A stretch of DNA of 62,660 nucleotides from Bdellovibrionales bacterium (GTDB lineage Bacteria > Myxococcota > XYA12-FULL-58-9 > SYDY01). The notes below the pieces were generated by a model. The model saw only the letters and a list, made by a program, of their open reading frames with translations. It was not told the origin of the DNA and did no database searches. This document shows positions 21,601 through 29,031 of this stretch, one piece after another. Made by a program: the position numbers and the translations under genes. Numbering within the stretch: the stretch's first letter is position 1; every line of letters starts with the position of its first letter. Where the stretch lies: the NCBI GenBank assembly GCA_005801425.1, contig SYDY01000042.1:1-62660 (forward strand). Reading direction: 5' to 3'.

Positions 21601-23293
21601 AGAATGTCGATGGGGTCGTTCACCGTTTGGAAACGCGAGTTTTGATCACTGTTATTCTCATTTTAATTGGCGTGACTGCGCAGGTCTTGACCAGAGTGCA
21701 TGTGGGAATTTTTGGGGATGTCGCTGGAATGGGACAGCGTGTTTAAATCCCACACCCGCTGGATGTCGTGATCCTAGTTTAAGTCCATGTACATCACAGG
21801 TTGGATGCACAATCAGTACCCTTTCGAATGCTTGTCGTGCAGCGCCCTATGCGGCGGCCACCAGTCGGCCCATGATTTTTACAACGGATGGTGATTCCAC
21901 CCGTTTTGCGGGATCCGTTGCCCTTTATTCGAATACTGACGAGTGTCTTCTTTCCACGGGATATCGCAAGATCCCACATCTTTTTACTGAAAATTCTATG
22001 GGGGCAAAATATCGACCTGCACGCGGTATTACGATCGACCGTTTCAACCGCATGTGGTTCTTTACAGGCAATGGTGAATTTGGTGCGGTAGAAATTTCCT
22101 ACGAACAACGTGATCGCAAGACAGGTGAGATTTCTGAGTATCACAGCGCATCGGCGCCTGGTGTGGCCACGCCACCAGGCGTGGTTACGCTCCCTGACGG
22201 GACAGATGCACGCACGTCTTATGCTTACGATCCGCGCTATCGTTATCTTGCGTACGTTGCAGCCCCCTATGGTTTAAAATCACCCCTTGGCTCGTTTGAT
22301 TCGGTATATCAGAGTCTTTACGCGGAGAGTTCTGTAGGCATTGGTGTGGGTGAAATTTTTAATGATCGCATCGTGGGCGTTAGTCATAGCTATTCAGGTG
22401 GAAGTTTAAAGAGCTATGGAACAAGCACACCGCTTGTCTCGGTTGCACGCAGTGTAGGACTCACAGGTATTCAGGATTCATGGACGCCATCGCAATTGAA
22501 TCAAGCTTTTGGCAGCTTGATGATGTCCGTATCGTTTAAATCAATCAATGCCCTCATGAAAAGCGATGCATGTGCCAATGATGCAAGCAGTGCTGCATGC
22601 ACGCGTTTTGGGGACACGCCAACATGCAGTGAAGTAAGCTGTGACTGCACAGAGCTTCCATGTCTTACGTTGCCCATCGATTATCTTCCTGCAGGTGGAC
22701 ACAGCTATACCTACAGCGATTTTACGGGCTCTTTGCAAACGTTGTTGGAAGAGCGAACAGGCTCTATTGACCAAATCATCGAAACACCATGTGCCGTGGA
22801 AGGAACATCACGATTGGTTCGTATTGAATTTCGTGCGGACGATTACAATCCGACATTGCCTGGCGCTACGATAAGATTTGGATTGCGTATGGGATTGAGC
22901 CGTGATGCAGTGAAAGATGCAAAAACATTTGCATCCAATGATGACAATTGTAAGGCCAATGCTGGGCGAAATGACCCTCTCAATGGTGCAGGTTCAGGTT
23001 GTGTGAGTGCTGCAGATCCTTTGCTTCCGTGTGCGGGAGACACTTCCAATGCATGCATCATGCGATTGCATGGTTCTTACCCATTAAACAGTGGAGATAT
23101 TAAACGGGGTGATCCTGTCACACAGCCTGAGTTGAATGGCTGGTATTACATTGATCTACCAGAATCGACATTTAGTGGTTTTTCCGTTCGGCCTACTGTG
23201 ACGCTTGTTCGCGCCACGCTGGCTGTTGACCGCGAATCGGTTCGTCCAACATTGCGCGCTGTGCGATTACGAACATTCTGTCCGCAAGAGTAA
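12650..23293 (+). CDS. Giant secreted Cys-rich protein with MopE motifs and a repeated C..C..CxW..C module
   Basis: A 3547-aa protein with a signal peptide (hydrophobic core, cleavage near VYA/ATS) and a purine-rich SD (AGAGGGAAG) before the ATG. Residues 40-650 are beta-rich. Residues about 850-1270 are mostly helical. Four MopE-type metal-binding motifs follow near 1525 (CDGVDNNCNGIVDEG), 1578, 1778 and 1932. A calcium-loop-like DTDYDGIDDW lies near 2170. Propeller-like phrases (SVDREGHVWASG near 2405; GITIDRFNRMWF near 3125) interrupt the C-terminal half. About twenty copies of a four-cysteine module, C-x(7-9)-C-x(4-6)-C-x-W-x(4-10)-C, are scattered from about 669 to 3040. Role unknown: a disulfide-rich surface or adhesion protein is plausible. 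It is third in a row with two exported-protein genes. Confidence 0.85.
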   Translation: MGVFAEAVGMFWRSMAVILFLAMTSDVYAATSRCGSGVPTFCFNNLSAIQELNGVIDPAPLPSSPLVRAQECLARSSDVDPSGTLRELVVDLQPERWFDIRHPTASGIFTSIKIDAPAGTRIFWEEGSRVIEGVSGTNGSFVTATRFRVILDDTVNTWALPSGIQDGTVCGPLHRCWQSVLTVTYRAGARGTTDTNTTTVRYVMRDSEPPSSSIPSPTISLSCNGPNGFDPVRYVSTLPNVGSETPLQKKRRILRTLFLWPGDYLAQDACDGLIQEDIVGSLELQNWAREQALIYPSAGYSPNFVLGDSPIAFGENIITINATDRAGLRVTDASNVQVEPQFKIIVSDLQPPRTSMIATPSDQTVYVARRQCTSQETGLDGAWVSLPKPRLTGTGVDECLADKDLIYRWRLTNKSTSAVVVSLSRIQNVCVPLPAAGVGDTYRVDAIVEDFSRNQTVKTFEMNVKLIAPAGLVVHNLRTHYGYRSDLGAGASDTLNPPLINAYACESGLAGCDAEHPLDGVIWNISGIAGAPPPSTECSDGTFCTRLNIPGTYCPLVITATKDSKLGISGAMCFSIDGDSPTVTGFRLQEQGAGTLVDISPTEGVLTIDAAQSLLPTVSIQDLGGQVRSGIRRIETFIDYVSPSDPGIRIQYQDYRCGMTVPSDGELSFCSAYKTREICSDSDLEGVCHWIRCEDFSSGSNSQLSPEEQSFWGNQGNRLGCEALGSYCAWNDGPKTCTTREDLPSEVDLRCMGSSTKDACESWNGLCLWNSDTCLLNNDRPRREWCSDRPPCPLVATLQGCGELQSDVCIGGILHLDPSALPQNATHTISVIVTDAAGKQRHETIGPIVSSPFLAGLAALAEDPALALCADAQRAIRTAALHGADGITTLFRTNIGQALAFMRAADRAIMTCPALTSADALTLRLTLVSRLVSAVNAIQGAHLSEIQSLEKEVGRLSGASWDMLESSRTAVNGSNRKFLIDVIARDNSTGQAESRKIDTGYRMYPDEIVARSSALLGDARQRLSQAHSNQISNDILKANQDLEYVVEKSMQAFSQLEWLYSDATYAKLLGVPALKIEAKDIQTNAMLSTGMGYFRAENDAADFGLRTALALKRQLTDYQAMMAYLSSESSGSYSKIAAPVETNLALVVQLLTGEGSTVGGGYVPGSFIDWFSRLGDGVTTLSPSVGNEEIVLQIYMTAIRAIRLMQQVERDSGYTVYTRGWETALSLLLQYAGNFSIYEGATSLYNLFSADLLSDIGKKPENSDGINFQPIGQSMECLYSSYVSDIGRGRLNLPMDCGRFSLQASCEDDLIAGPACEWTVSTSGIGGCVYAGGPDRSLMNAECLMLHVYNSYYPGAGIDGLSIPFDGNSGTIVPGVGISGFPIKSDPFIDLKKLKTDLTVGTGAEPPSELLCAHLADVARPRFLRTSVLDAGWSRPDKSCPCFGKAVAQGVCGSNDISTASGVENCCRKDDGSCNPDRCLPLESGARPVCGVKCTREVGSTECPEGCALTGDGNFCYAILDDKNCDGVDNNCNGIVDEGFSGISCHPDKLNTVCDTFQRCVAGSTQCDPALTGSPEVCDGFDNNCDGLVDNNTPTFDCGEGSCADKLTCIEGNYPACSPRIPPLIMDLDARASKPLCTSAAQYLPINISIPDTNTCIPLCKDWPNLPVCSGVSQSHCCVPLVAVCRSLDGFQKSKLHCADFNNKQFACMSDGVCRWSSGNCLPRCEPVCEWDIGRFSNDLSVHCIPTCAVTDRSHSNRCIEAWVSEHILSGGQAELACDRIDNDCDFGFDEGIDNDLDGNACSPDLNCVIKASELDCNATNGCLWFGGSCITTPQCSSFTSVGTCTGKIGCVWSDVGSGACVPTWKCERQGLDDRTCREVSRDCTSGITEASCILAGCTWNVNTCVVPGVDILHLDCDDSNSGNFYGNIERCDGFDNNCNATLTSGVDEKLQNACGVCADVSCPSYPDKEGLIDVSSSNDHTGTTTGDDGTGVTIESAFTPFAFPALQHDIVSKINTDPNSGFYGAQQAAYCSAITYGYNAWYKNDCTGISSQDPCIVNNMCEWRGGSCQRKVDYAPDVRAGVGCDGTYNRDLYRASGRDTQRPSRTAYKPADFSLFVANRIDGFSGSTAGSMTKIITDSNRCPDRDYSGSIRTSQLPASPGLATRMIQFDTDYDGIDDWFEFIDTSSGLAQRQPARLQVAMKVNADPACTSYGISRTTLGDGTSNSEGFCSGGGPSDGCSAIASQSSCGLPCTWVINSIIRSGQCGPTVGCRSLASQSACIGQSGCSWINDPGVYDRDGTKIYDISPTGCGRPPENKIEFWGDFDECIAWTYVPTLCDGRDESNCGLQGACQWNSGACVARDFCSQYTTANLCNSYHNVCAFSGTSCVLKNTYSLAFYRGLMRNISVDREGHVWASGNEMSPMYRVEQRNATDVQRLTGLAQRPVINAWISLDTNSVSASRRETPRMYGSAINNGILWVINIQSGTAIAINTNPNPVWIPAYPDSGSGTSTAKPANYYPYGFRLESFTRDDALDINEGSTRLIRMPTVTYYHLDASLHPTTGNTAHWTDTYDGGPSTDASTRQQWADVRDTGTMYDFLSMQPETVLPAGMRENLAPAGDGDPSQPNGGRGAYGFAVDLNQRVFSGPMFPSSLGGSPDHLMTFVAAMFDPALARNPRHAWWTPGHCSAGVDATSCHALGGCTWTVPAGELGARCVNEAEQCFGRPVASKNRCNERWGCEWSGSACLISCAAYTNQDECNAYSGACTWGGTLGCIGKNAVGCGKKASIDSHNTLSECESTFAGHSGCELRNSKCSPKTFLCSGKTEPNCNVAQGCMWSAIPLPGQCIVNANSAAFAATWTSGTCAGSDAKGCSARGHCLWQDGVCIDDPRLHVLASSCDDMPPLDCRPTTATSSSLCSLTPAVLEGTARISASDGTLISATCDWFPASAEYDAQCRPSTRIERRPGYYQWLCHEIGNQTDCQARAECRWGRSPFGNASFDHCYSHFNWRDCAGLDQSACGNFWGCRWNGTACLNPTPAGCRDPSLSPCTSQVGCTISTLSNACRAAPYAAATSRPMIFTTDGDSTRFAGSVALYSNTDECLLSTGYRKIPHLFTENSMGAKYRPARGITIDRFNRMWFFTGNGEFGAVEISYEQRDRKTGEISEYHSASAPGVATPPGVVTLPDGTDARTSYAYDPRYRYLAYVAAPYGLKSPLGSFDSVYQSLYAESSVGIGVGEIFNDRIVGVSHSYSGGSLKSYGTSTPLVSVARSVGLTGIQDSWTPSQLNQAFGSLMMSVSFKSINALMKSDACANDASSAACTRFGDTPTCSEVSCDCTELPCLTLPIDYLPAGGHSYTYSDFTGSLQTLLEERTGSIDQIIETPCAVEGTSRLVRIEFRADDYNPTLPGATIRFGLRMGLSRDAVKDAKTFASNDDNCKANAGRNDPLNGAGSGCVSAADPLLPCAGDTSNACIMRLHGSYPLNSGDIKRGDPVTQPELNGWYYIDLPESTFSGFSVRPTVTLVRATLAVDRESVRPTLRAVRLRTFCPQE

Positions 23294-23296
23294 AAA

Positions 23297-23342
23297 ACTC
23301 CCCCTTTGGGGGAGTCGGTCGCCATGCGACCGGTGGGGGTGT
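23297..23342. repeat. Double-hairpin intergenic repeat after the giant gene
   Basis: Two perfect stems lie back to back: ACTCCCCC/GGGGGAGT with a TTT loop (23297-23315), and CGGTCGC/GCGACCG with a CAT loop (23316-23332), followed by GTGGGGGT. There is no U-tract, so it is not a classic terminator, although it could stabilise or end the transcript. Confidence 0.65.
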
Positions 23343-23357
23343 TCTGCGGTGGGTGCA

Positions 23358-24155
23358 TTACTTTGTTAGTGATTGCACATACGCTCGTTCAATCTCAGCT
23401 TTAGCACTGTCTGTAATCAACGAATCGATAGGAGGTGGATCAAGGCCTAAACGTTGAATTTCTTGCATCAAAAGAAAATGCAGTGGACTTGCTGTGAGCA
23501 AAACGGAGGCTTGGTAGAGATGTTCTTTGAGTGTAATACTCAAGTCGTCCTCGGACATGCATGCGCGTGCTTGGCGCAGCAGCCTTGCCACGATCATGTT
23601 CATTGTGTCGTCCGAAAAATCGGATGTGTTTGCCCAATATCGTTTGCCATCGTTCGCTACGATTTGGCTTCGTGACCCTTCGCTTTTCTCAACAAAGACC
23701 AGATCGCCACGCTTGGCAGTGTTGATCGGCTTATTGCTATCGATGCTGTCCCAAAAAGGTGTTTCATCGGCGACGATAATCATGGGTTTGGAATTGTTTG
23801 CACGTACTGTGAGATCACGTGGAAACCAGCCTCCGCCAGAACGCGAAAGAGGTACCAAATGGAGCCAATCACCGGCCTCGCGTGTGACGCTCCACTCTTG
23901 ATCAGGCTCCGCTATACCCTGTTGGTTTTCTATCTTGGTGTCAGGAAAATAGGGGTGAGCGGTATAGTCTTCGTTGGTTGGCTGATGGCGCAGCGGACCT
24001 GCCGCAATGGTTCGCACTTCATAAACGGCGACCGGCGTACCAGGGGTCCCATTGTTCTGGCTCCCGCCATAGCCAAAAATGGGGTTTTCTTTGCAGCCAG
24101 AGATCCAGCTTCCAACTGTGAGCAAACATAGAATGTATGTAGTTTTTCGTGTCAT
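23358..24155 (-). CDS. Lipoprotein with an SH3-like segment
   Basis: A 265-aa predicted lipoprotein: basic start MTRK, hydrophobic stretch, lipobox ISGC at residues 18-21. Residues 45-115 (from VYEVRTIAAGPLRHQP, through VTREAGDWLHLVPL, to GGWFPRDLTV) look like a bacterial SH3 domain, as does a second weaker segment around 125-175 (GDLVFVEKSEGSRSQIV). The C-terminal third is helical. SH3-type domains of this kind often bind peptidoglycan or peptide, so an envelope role is plausible, but no catalytic motif is seen. It is convergent with the giant gene across a double hairpin and divergent from the metallopeptidase gene 74 bp away. Confidence 0.7.
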   Translation of the reverse strand: MTRKTTYILCLLTVGSWISGCKENPIFGYGGSQNNGTPGTPVAVYEVRTIAAGPLRHQPTNEDYTAHPYFPDTKIENQQGIAEPDQEWSVTREAGDWLHLVPLSRSGGGWFPRDLTVRANNSKPMIIVADETPFWDSIDSNKPINTAKRGDLVFVEKSEGSRSQIVANDGKRYWANTSDFSDDTMNMIVARLLRQARACMSEDDLSITLKEHLYQASVLLTASPLHFLLMQEIQRLGLDPPPIDSLITDSAKAEIERAYVQSLTK

Positions 24156-24229
24156 ACCCTAAATATGGGATCTGAGAGAGAGGGATGCCAAACTGCGGCA
24201 AATGCGGTAAAATATGTTGAGGTTTTACA

Positions 24230-24946
24230 ATGTCGCCTATTTCCGGCTCGGGGCCCTCAAGTTCAGTTATTCAGACAAATATAGGGCAAGCGCCGTCTGG
24301 CGCGACCCAGGTTATCCAAAAGCCCATCAGCGAGCAGGTTGAGTCTCATATTTTTGCCAAAGTTTTGCCTCGCTTGGTGTCCATCGATGATTTCCCCGAT
24401 TTGGCAGGGCTGTTGGCGATGCTTAAGCGACGTAAGCTGAAACTTGCGAGTATGCATGGGGATGATCCCGAAGAATACGATGTAATTTTGTGCGAAGGCG
24501 CCAATGCGATGATTGACCGCAAGGGTACGGTGTATATGGGCGTGGCTTTGTTGCGCGGTTATGCCAACCAGCATGCGGTGCTTGTGGGGGCCCTTGCCCA
24601 CGAAATTGGTCATCGTCCAAAACGCTGGGATGAGCCCCGCTACCGCGAAGCGCGTGAACTCACCCAAGAAGAGATTTACGGCATATGCCGTGAAGAAGAG
24701 ACCCGTGCGGATATTTTTTGTGGCAAAGGTCTTGCCGAACTCGGTTTTGATTGTGAGCCGATTATCGAGTTTTTAAAACACGTCCAAACAAGGCCCCACC
24801 CCGAATATTTTCCGGCAGAGGTTCGCGCTGATGTCATCCGTGAATCCCACGCTGGGCGCACTTATTCGGCCCAGCAACGGGCAAAGTTATTCCCTGGCTT
24901 CAATCGTCACCATGCCGATCCCAAAGGCGAGCTAGGCCGAGGTTAG
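24230..24946 (+). CDS. Putative zinc metallopeptidase (M48-like)
   Basis: A 238-aa protein with a metallopeptidase core. HEIGH at residues 124-128 supplies two zinc histidines and the catalytic glutamate, and EEETRADIFC (155-164) fits the third-ligand E-x(3)-D pattern of M48-type peptidases. No signal peptide or membrane segment is seen, so it appears cytoplasmic; the first 35 residues are Ser/Gln-rich and probably disordered. The start is supported by TTGAGG seven bases upstream. It is shorter than HtpX or BepA and lacks their membrane or TPR parts, so the substrate is unknown. It stands alone between a divergent lipoprotein gene and the phasin-like gene. Confidence 0.72.
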   Translation: MSPISGSGPSSSVIQTNIGQAPSGATQVIQKPISEQVESHIFAKVLPRLVSIDDFPDLAGLLAMLKRRKLKLASMHGDDPEEYDVILCEGANAMIDRKGTVYMGVALLRGYANQHAVLVGALAHEIGHRPKRWDEPRYREARELTQEEIYGICREEETRADIFCGKGLAELGFDCEPIIEFLKHVQTRPHPEYFPAEVRADVIRESHAGRTYSAQQRAKLFPGFNRHHADPKGELGRG

Positions 24947-25077
24947 ATTCATTTCGATTCAGATTTCTCTCATCTTTCCGCACATTTCATCTATTCTCAG
25001 ATAACGCGATGTGTTAGCTTTGGATTGGCCGCGCAAAGGCGAGGTTTATGCAGCATGATGCTGCTCTGGAGGCGACA

Positions 25078-25524
25078 ATGTCGGTGAATGAACGTGTTGA
25101 ATTGATGGGCGCTGCAGCGCGCGATAAAGCCGAAGAGCTGTTTCTAAATCTACAGAAGCGTGCGCGCGAGATGCTTGATGCCGAAGATGGCGTTGTGCAT
25201 AGCGTGAAAACGCTGATTGAAGAACGCGGTGTATCGCCACACGAGGCGAAAAAGCATCTTGAAGACCTGCTTGGCCGGATTAAAGCCGCCAAAGTGTGGG
25301 ACAGAATACGCAACAATGATGCTATTGCTGTGTTGAGTGACTATCGCGACGGTGTAGAACGTGTTGCCGAAGAGTCTGTGGCTAAAATTGTTCGATCTAT
25401 GCAAATCGCCACCAAATCCGATGTGGAAGCGCTCACAAAACAGGTGGCGACATTAAATAAAAAACTTACGGCTTTTGGAAAAAAACTCGACGGCATCAAA
25501 GTAGACGGCGAAACGTCGGTTTAA
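25078..25524 (+). CDS. Phasin-like / PhaF-type granule-associated helical protein
   Basis: A 148-aa all-helical, highly charged protein. The start is set by GGAGG five bases before the ATG at 25078; another ATG 30 bases upstream has its purine tract only three bases away. Residues 1-80 form an amphipathic coiled-coil-like stretch (AAARDKAEELFLNLQKRARE). The C-terminus has IATKSDVEALTKQVATLNKK, close to the SDVxxL...V..L..KL heptad segment of PhaF/PhaI-type polyhydroxyalkanoate granule proteins. The family call is from this pattern only, and no pha synthesis gene is in the window. The 3' end faces the next gene with an 8-bp gap. Confidence 0.5.
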   Translation: MSVNERVELMGAAARDKAEELFLNLQKRAREMLDAEDGVVHSVKTLIEERGVSPHEAKKHLEDLLGRIKAAKVWDRIRNNDAIAVLSDYRDGVERVAEESVAKIVRSMQIATKSDVEALTKQVATLNKKLTAFGKKLDGIKVDGETSV

Positions 25525-25532
25525 CCATCGCG

Positions 25533-26369
25533 CTACCAATACGTCCCGATATACGTCGTATACGTTTCTTCCATTGCAGGATTGATCTCAGCAATATTTT
25601 TTTGAAGCAGTCGGCCCTGCACCAACATCATATTCATGGTGCCGAGTTGGGTTGCACCGATGGCTTCCGGGAGCGCGGTCACAGAAGCGATGGGTCGCGG
25701 TTGCCATGGGCCACTCCCTTGTTGCACTTCAAGGAGAGCGAGCACGGCCAAATGGTACCCCGATTTTGACATTTTGACTTCGACACAGCCCCGTATGTTT
25801 TGCCCCGGTTGTCCCTCAATTCGAAAATGCCCAAGCGACATAAGATTCCCATCCATAAGCCGCGCGACAGGCTGAAAACCCATAGGATCCCCAGGATGTT
25901 TGGTGGTCACTTGGATGCATTTCTTGCTGGCGCTCATATAAGCGTTTGTGTCTTCGTCGGCTGCCAACCGAAGTGCGGCGTCGTTCATAATCAATTGAAT
26001 GGCTTTAAAGCCGATGCGACGTTTGTATCTGCCCCATTTGCTTGCGGGCATGGCTGCTGCCCATTCAGGATGGGCTTGCTCAAGCGCGCGCATGCTTGGC
26101 AAAGGTGCACGGCGATTGCCACCAGGGCCTCGTACCATGGGCGATGCGCGAAATGATGCGACCACTTCATTGGTGCTGCTGCGTACAATGCGTATGATGC
26201 TGAAGGAGATCGTTGCGCCCGTGGGAGTCTGTTCAACGGTGTCTGCTTTCCAGGCACTGGCAGCCTCGTTGGCCGAGAAACCCAAAAATGTAATTTTTTT
26301 GTTTACATCGGTATATCCTTCAGGGGCTCCGGAGAGAATGAAGGCGAGCAAGACGAATGGGAGGCTCAT
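25533..26369 (-). CDS. Predicted secreted protein of unknown function
   Basis: A 278-aa protein starting with a short hydrophobic segment (MSLPFVLLAFILSG) that suggests export. The mature part opens with ITFLGFSANEAASAWKADTV, a phrase resembling the start of bacterial secreted proteins of the DUF2259 kind, but the match is too weak to name. Two cysteines (in KKCIQV and RGCVEV) could pair in the periplasm. The rest is mixed alpha/beta with no catalytic motif I recognise. It is convergent with the phasin-like gene and divergent from lon; the 79-bp gap to lon must hold both promoters. Confidence 0.62.
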   Translation of the reverse strand: MSLPFVLLAFILSGAPEGYTDVNKKITFLGFSANEAASAWKADTVEQTPTGATISFSIIRIVRSSTNEVVASFRASPMVRGPGGNRRAPLPSMRALEQAHPEWAAAMPASKWGRYKRRIGFKAIQLIMNDAALRLAADEDTNAYMSASKKCIQVTTKHPGDPMGFQPVARLMDGNLMSLGHFRIEGQPGQNIRGCVEVKMSKSGYHLAVLALLEVQQGSGPWQPRPIASVTALPEAIGATQLGTMNMMLVQGRLLQKNIAEINPAMEETYTTYIGTYW

Positions 26370-26448
26370 TCCTTAAGTATCGCAGATTTTTTGGTGCTTG
26401 TTGTGAAGGGTTCATATTTTTATTTTTTTGTGGGAGAATCGCCGCGCG

Positions 26449-29031
26449 ATGGCAAATCATTCAGACGATAAAGCGCCTTCGAGCGCCTTGGTTAGTGTGC
26501 GCGATCAACCCCCTGCGGTATTACCTGCCGTGGTTCTTACGGACTTTGTGCCGTTTCCGGGCCCTGTTGTTCCGGTGCTATTGGACGAAGGTCCGCGCCG
26601 TGATGCTATTTTGCAGGCAAAATCCGAAGGTGGTTTTTTTGTTTTGGTCAACCGTGTGAGCCAGGACACCGAAGAGTTGTCTGATCTGGATCTCACCGAA
26701 CTTAAAGAACTTACCCAGCAGGTGAGTTTGGCGGTTGATACGGAGCAGGATACAGGTGATCTCAGCGACGACATCACCGTTGTTCCTATCGACGACGATG
26801 AGGAAGAAAATGAAGCGCAGGCGCTTCCTGAATCATTAAGTGAAATTCACCGTGTGGGGATCCTTGCCCGCTTGGTGCGTGTTCTGCGTTTGCCAGATGG
26901 ACGCGTGAGTGCCTTGGTGCATTTGATGCGACGTGCACAGCCTTTGGAATTGGTACAAAAACGGCCCTATCCCGCATTGCGCCTGATGTATCCCGTGGAA
27001 GTGGTCGAAAATCGCGATGAATTTGAGGCGATTTTCCGTCAGGTACGTCTTACGCTCAAGCAATTTTTTGATGCACATCCCATGGCCACCGATGAGATGA
27101 AATCCACAGCGTTGGGCATTGAATCACCGGCAACGCTTGCAGATTTTGTGGCGCAACATTTATCGCGTGGCCATGCAGAGCGATTGGCATTTTTAACAGA
27201 ACTCGATGTTAGCAAACGCCTTCGCCAAGCGTTGGAAGTGTGTATTCGCGAGTTGGATTTGCTGACGGTTGGAAATCGTATCAGCGAAGAGATCAGACAA
27301 AAAGTAGAGCAACATCAGCGTGATTTTCTGTTGCGTGAGCAGCTTAAGGCCATTCGTGTTGAACTTGGTGAAGAAAAAGATCCGGCGGTTCTTGCGGTTG
27401 AAGAACTGCAAGCGAAACTCGATAAAGCCGGATTGTCGGAAATAGCACGCAAACGCGCTGATGAAGAACTCAAGCGATTGCAAATGGTGCCGCCAGAGTC
27501 CCCTGAGCACAACGTGGTTCGGTCGTATCTTGAGTGGATTGGAAGTTTGCCTTGGTCAGCACTCACTGCCGATAGCCGTGACATTGTGCGTGCCCGTGAA
27601 ATTCTTGATGCCGATCATTATGGGTTGCAAGAAGTTAAAGACCGTATCATCGAGTTTCTTGCGGTACATCAGCTCAACCCTGCAAAAACGGGTTCTATCC
27701 TATGTTTTGCGGGACCTCCTGGTGTTGGCAAGACATCGCTCGGTCAAAGTATTGCAAAAGCTTTGGGGCGTAAATTCTACCGCTTTTCGGTAGGTGGTAT
27801 GCGCGATGAAGCTGAAATCAAAGGTCATCGCCGAACCTATATCGGTGCGATGCCAGGACGTTTGCTCCAAGGTCTTCGTCAGGTTGAATCGCGTAATCCT
27901 GTGTTTATGCTTGATGAACTCGACAAAATGGGATCGGATTGGCGAGGCGATCCTTCAAGCGCATTGCTTGAAGTGTTGGATCCTGCGCAAAATCATGCGT
28001 TTACCGATCACTATTTGGATCTGCCGTTCGATTTGAGTCGTGTCATGTTTATTGCCACGGCCAATGTCGAAAGCGAGATCCCTCCAGCGTTGTACGATCG
28101 GCTCGAAATTATTGATTTGCCCGGTTATATCCCTGAAGAAAAACTTGAAATTGCCAATCGGCATTTGTTTCCTCGTCAGCGTAAAGAACATGGCATGACG
28201 AAAACACAGCTTTCCATGGATCGTGCTGCCACCAAGCGTGTGATCCGTGAATATACCCATGAAGCGGGTGTGCGTGAACTTGAACGTCAGCTTGGGCGTG
28301 TGTGCCGCAAACGTGCCACAGAAATCGTGATGGGCAAAAAAGGCAACATGCGCGTTGGCATCGATAAGGTTGAAACATACTTAGGTGCGCCAAAAATTCA
28401 TGATGATCGTTTGATTCAAAATTTGGCACCTGGCTTGGCCATCGGTTTGGCATGGACTGCTGCGGGTGGTGATATTTTGTACATCGAAATGGTCGCCATG
28501 GAAGGCAAAGGCACGATGAAAGTCACAGGCCATCTCGGCGAGGTGATGAGTGAATCCGCCCAATTGGCCGTATCCTATGTGCGAAGCCGTGTTGATGCGC
28601 TTGGCATTGACCCGAAAAAATTTGTGGATTGCGATTTCCACCTTCACTTTCCTGCGGGCGCCGTCAGAAAAGATGGCCCATCTGCGGGTGTCACCATCAC
28701 AACGGCACTTATTTCGGTATTAACGGGAAAGAAAATTGTGCCTCGTCTTGCGATGACCGGCGAAATTACGTTGCGCGGTGAAGTGCTTCCGGTGGGCGGA
28801 ATTCGCGAGAAAGTGGTTGCAGCACGTCGTGCGGGTATTCGTACTGTGGTGTTGCCTGAGCGCAATCGCGCGGATGTTGAAGAAATCCCAGCAGAGGTTC
28901 GTGAGCATATTACGTTCGTGTATGCGTCCCATTACGACGATGTTGCAGCAGTGGCATTTCACCAAGGCAAGAAACCTCGCGTTGCTAAGAAAAAAGTTCG
29001 AAAAACGAGTAAGAAAAAAGTGCGGAAATAA
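26449..29031 (+). CDS. lon: ATP-dependent protease Lon
   Basis: A LonA-type AAA+ serine protease of 860 aa that degrades misfolded and regulatory proteins in the cytoplasm. An N-terminal LON substrate-binding domain is followed by Walker A GPPGVGKT (422-429), Walker B MLDELDKMG and a proteolytic domain. The catalytic dyad is S745 (KDGPSAGVTI) and K788 (GIREKVVAA); their 43-residue spacing equals that of E. coli Lon. The ATG at 26449 has GGGAGA eleven bases upstream. Two oddities: an acidic insertion in the N domain (PIDDDEEENEAQ) and a Lys/Arg-rich tail (KKKVRKTSKKKVRK) after the normal C-terminus. Its stop overlaps the hisS start by one base. Confidence 0.96.
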   Translation: MANHSDDKAPSSALVSVRDQPPAVLPAVVLTDFVPFPGPVVPVLLDEGPRRDAILQAKSEGGFFVLVNRVSQDTEELSDLDLTELKELTQQVSLAVDTEQDTGDLSDDITVVPIDDDEEENEAQALPESLSEIHRVGILARLVRVLRLPDGRVSALVHLMRRAQPLELVQKRPYPALRLMYPVEVVENRDEFEAIFRQVRLTLKQFFDAHPMATDEMKSTALGIESPATLADFVAQHLSRGHAERLAFLTELDVSKRLRQALEVCIRELDLLTVGNRISEEIRQKVEQHQRDFLLREQLKAIRVELGEEKDPAVLAVEELQAKLDKAGLSEIARKRADEELKRLQMVPPESPEHNVVRSYLEWIGSLPWSALTADSRDIVRAREILDADHYGLQEVKDRIIEFLAVHQLNPAKTGSILCFAGPPGVGKTSLGQSIAKALGRKFYRFSVGGMRDEAEIKGHRRTYIGAMPGRLLQGLRQVESRNPVFMLDELDKMGSDWRGDPSSALLEVLDPAQNHAFTDHYLDLPFDLSRVMFIATANVESEIPPALYDRLEIIDLPGYIPEEKLEIANRHLFPRQRKEHGMTKTQLSMDRAATKRVIREYTHEAGVRELERQLGRVCRKRATEIVMGKKGNMRVGIDKVETYLGAPKIHDDRLIQNLAPGLAIGLAWTAAGGDILYIEMVAMEGKGTMKVTGHLGEVMSESAQLAVSYVRSRVDALGIDPKKFVDCDFHLHFPAGAVRKDGPSAGVTITTALISVLTGKKIVPRLAMTGEITLRGEVLPVGGIREKVVAARRAGIRTVVLPERNRADVEEIPAEVREHITFVYASHYDDVAAVAFHQGKKPRVAKKKVRKTSKKKVRK

